From Erythrobacter sp. (lineage in GTDB: Bacteria > Pseudomonadota > Alphaproteobacteria > Sphingomonadales > Sphingomonadaceae): DNA of 16,521 nucleotides. The position numbers were made by a program, and so were the translations under genes. The notes beneath the pieces are model-generated. The model was not told where the DNA came from. It saw nothing but the letters and a program-made list of their open reading frames with translations, and made no database searches. Positions 12,861-16,521 of this stretch are shown one piece after another. Each line of letters starts with the position of its first letter. Position 1 is the first letter of the stretch. The stretch covers positions 1-16,521 of the forward strand of contig NZOF01000060.1 in NCBI GenBank assembly GCA_002695185.1. Direction: 5' to 3'.

Positions 12861-14851
12861 GGGCGGTGATAGGCAGGCTGGCAAGAACGGCGCTATTGTG
12901 CGTCGCCGCTCACATGATGGTCGGGGCAGCGCCCGTCACCAAGCCCGCGAAAGTCCTGCCCGCGCCCCCGGTATCGCAGCCCGACGCCAGGCGCACGGTC
13001 GATGTCCCGCAGCCATCCCATGACCTCCACGCCCGCGACCTTGAAGCATGGTTCGACGGCATGCTTCCCGTTGCGCTTGAACAGGGCGATGTCGCGGGCG
13101 CGGTCGTATCGGTGGTGAAGGACGGCCAGATCCTGTTTGCCAAGGGCTATGGCTATGCCGATGTCGCGCGCAAAGTGCCGATGGACGCGCGACGCACGCT
13201 GGTGCGCCCGGGTTCGGTGTCCAAGCTCGTCACATGGACGGCGGTGATGCAGCTGGTGGAACAGGGCAAGCTGGACCTCAACGCCGACGTCAATCGCTAC
13301 CTTGATTTCAGGATTCCCGAACCCTTCGGCAAACCCATCACGCTCAATCAGCTGATGACGCACCGGGCCGGTTTTGAAGAAGGGCTGAAGGACGCGATCA
13401 TCACCGATCCCAAATCGCTTCAAAGCCTCGAAGTCTTTCTCAAACGGCATGTCCGGCCGGTGCTTTTCGCGCCGGGCGAAACGCCTGCCTATTCCAATTA
13501 CGGAACGGCGCTTGCCGGTTACATCGTGCAGCGCGTTTCCGGCCAGTCGTTCGACGATTATGTGGCGCAGCATATTTTCCAGCCGCTCGACATGAGCAGC
13601 TCGACGTTCAATCAGCCTCTGCCGCCGCGCTTTTCGGCGCGCATGTCGAAAGGCTATATTGCGGGATCGGACGCACCCCGCCCGTTTGAGCTCATATCCT
13701 TTTCGCCTGCCGGGGCGCTGACCTCATCGGCCACCGACATGGCGAACTTCATGATCGCGCATCTTCAGAACGGCCGGTTCGGCGGCCAGTCGATATTGCG
13801 GCCCGAAACCGCGCAGACAATGTACAGCGCGTCCATTCCCCATGCCAAGGGATCGGACGTGATGGCCCATGGCTTCTTCCGGGGGTATCGCAACGGCCAC
13901 CTCATCCTGGAACATGGCGGCGACACGATCCTCTTTCACAGCAACCTGCAAATTCTGCCTGATGATGGTGTCGGCCTGTTCATCAGCTTCAACAGCCGGG
14001 GCAAGGGCGATGCGGCCTATGGCATCAGAACCAGTCTGATCGACGGGTTCATGGACCGCTATTTCCCGGGGCCCAAGACCGTGACGCCCCCCGCCCTGTC
14101 CACCGCCAAGGCCCATGGCGCGGAAATCGCCGGACGCTACGAAACGTCGCGCCGCGTGCAATCGGGTTTCATGAGCCTGTTCTACGTCCTTCAGGGGCAG
14201 CAGGTCGTCAGCCTTCAACCGGACGGCACGATCAAGCTCGCCACCGCACCCGAAAAATCCTATCGAGAAGTCGCGCCCTATGTCTGGCAAGAGGTGGGCA
14301 GCACGCAAACCCTGACTCTTCGGCGGATCGATGGCACGAAGACCATCATCGACAGCCACGATCCCATCCAATATTTTCAGGAAGTGCCGCTTCGGCGCAA
14401 CGCCAGCTTCAACCTGGCGATCTTCGGCATTTCCTTTTTGCTTTTGATTGCCGGGGCGGTCGCATGGGTCGCTTCGGCCATCAGCAGGCGGGTCCATGGT
14501 CACGCGGTTGCCTTGCCCCGGCAGGTCGTGCTGGCGCGCCGGTTTGGGCGGATCGCGGTCATGGCGGACCTGGCTTATCTGGTCGGATGGTTTATACTGC
14601 TCTCTCCAATCCTCAGCAATGACGTGGCCTATTATACCTCGGCCCGCGACACCATCATCCGCTCTATGCAAATTGCCGGAGTCATCCCCATGCTCGCCCT
14701 ACTGGCTGGCATCTGGAATTGTGTGGAGGCGTTCCGAGCCCGTCGGCACTGGCTGATCCGGCTTGGAACACTGGTGATGGCGGCTGCCTTGGCGGGTGTC
14801 CTGTGGATCGCCTATGTGGGCGGACTGCTGAGCTTCACGTTGAATTACTGA
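12857..14851 (+). CDS. Membrane-anchored serine hydrolase, beta-lactamase/DD-peptidase family (paralogue 2)
   Basis: A 664-residue paralogue of the hydrolase at 1093, colinear along its whole length. A signal peptide (about residues 1-25, ...MMVGAAP) precedes S120-V-S-K123, Y212-S-N214 and H353-G-G355. The C-terminus again has about four membrane segments (near residues 517-540, 565-588, 605-625 and 635-658 by eye). Stretches such as RPGS-SKL-TWTAVMQ, PAYSNY-TALAGYIV-RVSGQS and DMA-FMIAHLQ are nearly the same in both. Differences cluster in the insert before the HxG box, which may tune substrate choice. The start ATG at 12857 overlaps the MFS stop (ATGA) and GGAGG lies at about 12845-12849. 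It is the last gene of unit 2. Periplasmic trimming of imported peptides is inferred. Confidence 0.87.
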   Translation: MRAVIGRLARTALLCVAAHMMVGAAPVTKPAKVLPAPPVSQPDARRTVDVPQPSHDLHARDLEAWFDGMLPVALEQGDVAGAVVSVVKDGQILFAKGYGYADVARKVPMDARRTLVRPGSVSKLVTWTAVMQLVEQGKLDLNADVNRYLDFRIPEPFGKPITLNQLMTHRAGFEEGLKDAIITDPKSLQSLEVFLKRHVRPVLFAPGETPAYSNYGTALAGYIVQRVSGQSFDDYVAQHIFQPLDMSSSTFNQPLPPRFSARMSKGYIAGSDAPRPFELISFSPAGALTSSATDMANFMIAHLQNGRFGGQSILRPETAQTMYSASIPHAKGSDVMAHGFFRGYRNGHLILEHGGDTILFHSNLQILPDDGVGLFISFNSRGKGDAAYGIRTSLIDGFMDRYFPGPKTVTPPALSTAKAHGAEIAGRYETSRRVQSGFMSLFYVLQGQQVVSLQPDGTIKLATAPEKSYREVAPYVWQEVGSTQTLTLRRIDGTKTIIDSHDPIQYFQEVPLRRNASFNLAIFGISFLLLIAGAVAWVASAISRRVHGHAVALPRQVVLARRFGRIAVMADLAYLVGWFILLSPILSNDVAYYTSARDTIIRSMQIAGVIPMLALLAGIWNCVEAFRARRHWLIRLGTLVMAAALAGVLWIAYVGGLLSFTLNY

Positions 14852-14856
14852 ACATG

Positions 14857-15037
14857 GGAGACGCGCTCTCCGGCAAGTAGGGCCTTGCTGAAGAGCTTGA
14901 CGCCTGGAGGAGGGGCGGCTAGCCCGCCGCTTGCATCAAGAGTCGGGTGAACGCCTGACACCAACCTGCTCCCGGGCAAGGTGGTGCCCCGTAAAAGCGG
15001 GGGATGTGGCCGGACCGGCAACCATGGGATCCTTGCC
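14857..15037 (+). ncRNA. Highly structured non-coding segment, probable group II intron domain fragment
   Basis: This stretch folds into successive hairpins that can be read directly: GGAGA/TCTCC (14857-14871), GCAAG/CTTGC (14873-14888), GGCGG/CCGCC (14914-14928), GTCGGG/CCTGAC (14942-14959), an 11-base arm pair with two mismatches (14959-14969 with 14976-14986), CCCCG/CGGGG (14987-15002) and GCCG/CGGC (15009-15019). GGCAAGG (14975-14981) can alternatively pair with CCTTGCC (15031-15037). The blocks GAAGAGCTTGACGCC and GTCGGGTGAACGCC followed by AACCTGCTCCCGGGCAAGGTG look to me like bacterial group II intron domain I (Rfam group-II-D1D4 type). No reverse transcriptase gene and no domain V are visible, so it would be a remnant. 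A leader riboregulator of the threonine aldolase gene is the alternative. The gene-free gap is 14852-15084. Confidence 0.5.
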
Positions 15038-15084
15038 GCATGAGACGTTTGCTTCGCCCTTAAAGACGCAGGGAGCGATAGGTT

Positions 15085-16164
15085 ATGACTATGCCGGCAC
15101 AGCAATTTGCCAGCGACAATTATGCAGGTATCTGCCCCGAGGCCTGGGCGGCGATGGCACAGGCCAACCAGGGATCTGCGCCGGCCTATGGCGATGATGA
15201 CTGGACGCAGAAAGCGGCGGACGCCTTCCGCGCGCTTTTCAATAGCTGCTGTGAAGTGTTTTTCGTCTTCAATGGCACAGCCGCCAACTCGCTCGCGCTC
15301 GCATCCCTCTGCCAATCCTATCACAGCGTAATCTGCGCAGCGTCCGCGCATGTGGAAACAGACGAATGCGGAGCTCCGGAATTTTTTTCGAATGGATCGA
15401 AGTTGCTGGTCGCGAACAGTGAGGACGGAAAGCTGACGCCTGAGGCGATTTATAGGATTGCCCAGAGCCGGAAGGATATTCATTTTCCCAAGCCGCGCGT
15501 GGTAACCATCACCCAGCCCACCGAAACTGGGCAAGTCTATTCCATCGACGAAATACGGGCAATCTCCGCCGCCTGCCGGGACCTTGGGCTCAAATTGCAC
15601 ATGGATGGCGCGCGTTTTGCGCACGCCTGCGCCGCTTTGGGTTGCGACCCGGCAGATATAAGCTGGCGGGCCGGGGTGGACGTCCTCTGTATGGGCGGAA
15701 CAAAGGGCGGAATGGCTGTGGGGGAGGCGGTCGTCTTCTTTGACACGGACCTGGCTCAGGACTTCGACTATCGTTGCAAGCAGGCTGGACAGCTCGCGTC
15801 AAAAATGCGGTTTCTGGCAGCGCCCTGGCTCGGTGTATTGTCGGGCGGGGCGTGGCTTCGGCACGCTGGCCATGCCAATCGTTGCGCGCAAACACTTGCG
15901 CAATCAACTGCCGATTTGCCCGGCATCGACCTGCTTTACCCCGTTCAGGTCAATGCCGTGTTCATGCGGGCCGACCCTGTTATCCTGGAGCGATTACGCG
16001 CTTTGGGATGGCGCTTCTACACCTTCATCGGTGGGGCAGCGCGCTTCATGTTCGCGTGGGACTCGGACATCGATACCGTTGAAAGACTGGCCAACGACAT
16101 CCGGCACAGCGTGGCGCCTGTGCACGAGGCGCAAGACGCCGACCAAGCGGAATATATGCGATAA
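15085..16164 (+). CDS. Low-specificity L-threonine aldolase (beta-eliminating lyase family)
   Basis: A 359-residue PLP enzyme that cleaves threonine, allo-threonine and related beta-hydroxy amino acids to glycine and an aldehyde. The N-terminal signature FASDNYAGICPEAWAAM ... AYGDDDWT is typical of the family. H89 (AHVETDECGAPE) should stack on the cofactor, D174 (HMDGAR) binds the pyridine nitrogen, and K207 (GGTKGG) forms the Schiff base. Length is normal and the protein is cytoplasmic. ATG at 15085 has GGGAG about nine bases upstream (near 15071-15075); a second ATG at 15091 is possible. It is separated from the peptide locus by the structured segment and has no visible strong promoter, so whether it belongs to that regulon is uncertain. 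It could handle beta-hydroxy residues released from peptides, but a housekeeping role is equally likely. Confidence 0.9.
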   Translation: MTMPAQQFASDNYAGICPEAWAAMAQANQGSAPAYGDDDWTQKAADAFRALFNSCCEVFFVFNGTAANSLALASLCQSYHSVICAASAHVETDECGAPEFFSNGSKLLVANSEDGKLTPEAIYRIAQSRKDIHFPKPRVVTITQPTETGQVYSIDEIRAISAACRDLGLKLHMDGARFAHACAALGCDPADISWRAGVDVLCMGGTKGGMAVGEAVVFFDTDLAQDFDYRCKQAGQLASKMRFLAAPWLGVLSGGAWLRHAGHANRCAQTLAQSTADLPGIDLLYPVQVNAVFMRADPVILERLRALGWRFYTFIGGAARFMFAWDSDIDTVERLANDIRHSVAPVHEAQDADQAEYMR

Positions 16165-16209
16165 GTCCATGACTGGGGGGATATAGGCTTCGGTCGTCCA
16201 GTTGCGCCT

Positions 16210-16226
16210 CGGGCCGTCATGGCCCG
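16210..16226. terminator. GC-rich hairpin between convergent genes
   Basis: CGGGCC (16210-16215) and GGCCCG (16221-16226) form a perfect six-pair stem with loop GTCAT. A weaker stem GGCGA/TCGCC follows at 16243-16260. Both lie between the threonine aldolase stop and the convergent partial gene, where a bidirectional terminator is expected. There is no T-run on either side, so rho-independent function is doubtful. Confidence 0.3.
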
Positions 16227-16265
16227 CGGACCTTGCCTGCGCGGCGAGACTTTGGTCGCCACGCA

Positions 16266-16520
16266 TCAGGATGCGAAGAGATCCCCCTGGCGGGCGGGCG
16301 CGTTCGTCCTGGGTGGGGCAGGCCGGCTGGAGACCAGTGCTCTGGCGCGTCCGGTCAAAGTGTAGACCGCCTGACGCTGGGCGCCGCGATTGAGATGGTC
16401 CACGCGATAGCCCTGATAGTGCCGCTTGAGCAATCCGGCCTTTACCAGTTCCGATGCTGCCCGACTCAAATTGGTCTTTCCTGAAGCGCGCACGCGCACC
16501 TGTACTTCATCGTGAACCAA
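16266..16520 (-). CDS. C-terminal part of an unidentified, winged-helix-like protein (cut by the window edge)
   Basis: The frame enters from the right edge and ends at 16266. The 84 visible residues include LSRAASELVKAGLLKRHYQGYRV and AVYTLTGRAR, which look like the recognition helix and wing of a winged-helix DNA-binding domain. The tail is proline- and arginine-rich and ends PARQGDLFAS. The methionine at the edge is unlikely to be the start, since the sequence probably continues upstream of the window. I do not recognise the family. A MarR-like or replicon/mobile-element regulator is possible. Confidence 0.5.
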   Translation of the reverse strand: MVHDEVQVRVRASGKTNLSRAASELVKAGLLKRHYQGYRVDHLNRGAQRQAVYTLTGRARALVSSRPAPPRTNAPARQGDLFAS

Positions 16521-16521
16521 T

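Noticed and set aside
1093..14851. Naming the hydrolases and the POT carrier mlrB and mlrD outright
   Set aside because: The families agree, but mlrA and mlrC are absent and identity cannot be measured here; the names would imply microcystin degradation without support.
14845..15624. 259-codon minus-strand open frame across the structured segment and the threonine aldolase gene
   Set aside because: It runs antisense to a clear enzyme gene and through the folded non-coding region; no recognisable domain is encoded.

Overview
The window looks like part of an alphaproteobacterial chromosome or large replicon, most likely from a sphingomonad (Sphingobium, Novosphingobium or Sphingopyxis type). 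This is inferred from the high GC content, the protein style (a TonB-dependent receptor next to serine hydrolases, MFS carriers and a membrane dipeptidase) and tightly overlapping ATGA/TGATG gene junctions. No rRNA, tRNA, CRISPR array or complete insertion sequence is visible.

Layout. Bases 1-290 hold at most the 3' tail of an unrecognised gene and a weak hairpin. At 291-968 (minus) lies an XRE-type regulator with a C-terminal cupin domain. It is divergent from a long co-directional block at 1093-14851. The block falls into two tightly packed units. Unit 1 (1093-5389) encodes a secreted, membrane-anchored serine hydrolase with an SxxK active site, an enolase-superfamily epimerase/racemase (DgcA-like) and a POT/PTR2-type peptide transporter. 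Unit 2 (5491-14851) encodes a TonB-dependent receptor, a DUF1611 protein (DgcN-like D-glutamate N-acetyltransferase), an M19 membrane dipeptidase, a D-aminopeptidase-like serine hydrolase, an MFS transporter and a second membrane-anchored serine hydrolase paralogous to the first. A promoter-like -35/-10 pair precedes each unit, and both carry a related motif (TCAGGATRAAYAT) over the -10 region. A strong hairpin lies just upstream of the TonB receptor ribosome binding site.

How the genes may work together. The set reads as a complete uptake-and-dismantling route for peptides that contain D-amino acids, D-glutamate in particular. The TonB receptor would bring the peptide through the outer membrane. 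The two anchored serine hydrolases would trim it in the periplasm and the POT carrier would import the fragments. The dipeptidase and D-aminopeptidase would release free residues. DgcN and DgcA would turn D-Glu into N-acetyl-D-Glu and then N-acetyl-L-Glu. The individual families are known, but this combination under one XRE-cupin regulator is the most interesting thing in the window. Its substrate cannot be read from the sequence; muropeptides and D-Glu-containing non-ribosomal peptides are both possible. The parts list resembles the microcystin mlr system (MlrB-type hydrolase plus MlrD-type PTR2 carrier), but no MlrA or MlrC is present.

Downstream of the block is about 230 bases of highly folded non-coding sequence that looks like a group II intron domain fragment. 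It is followed by a low-specificity threonine aldolase (15085-16164, plus). A convergent gene of unknown function, with a winged-helix-like look, runs off the right edge (16266-16520, minus).
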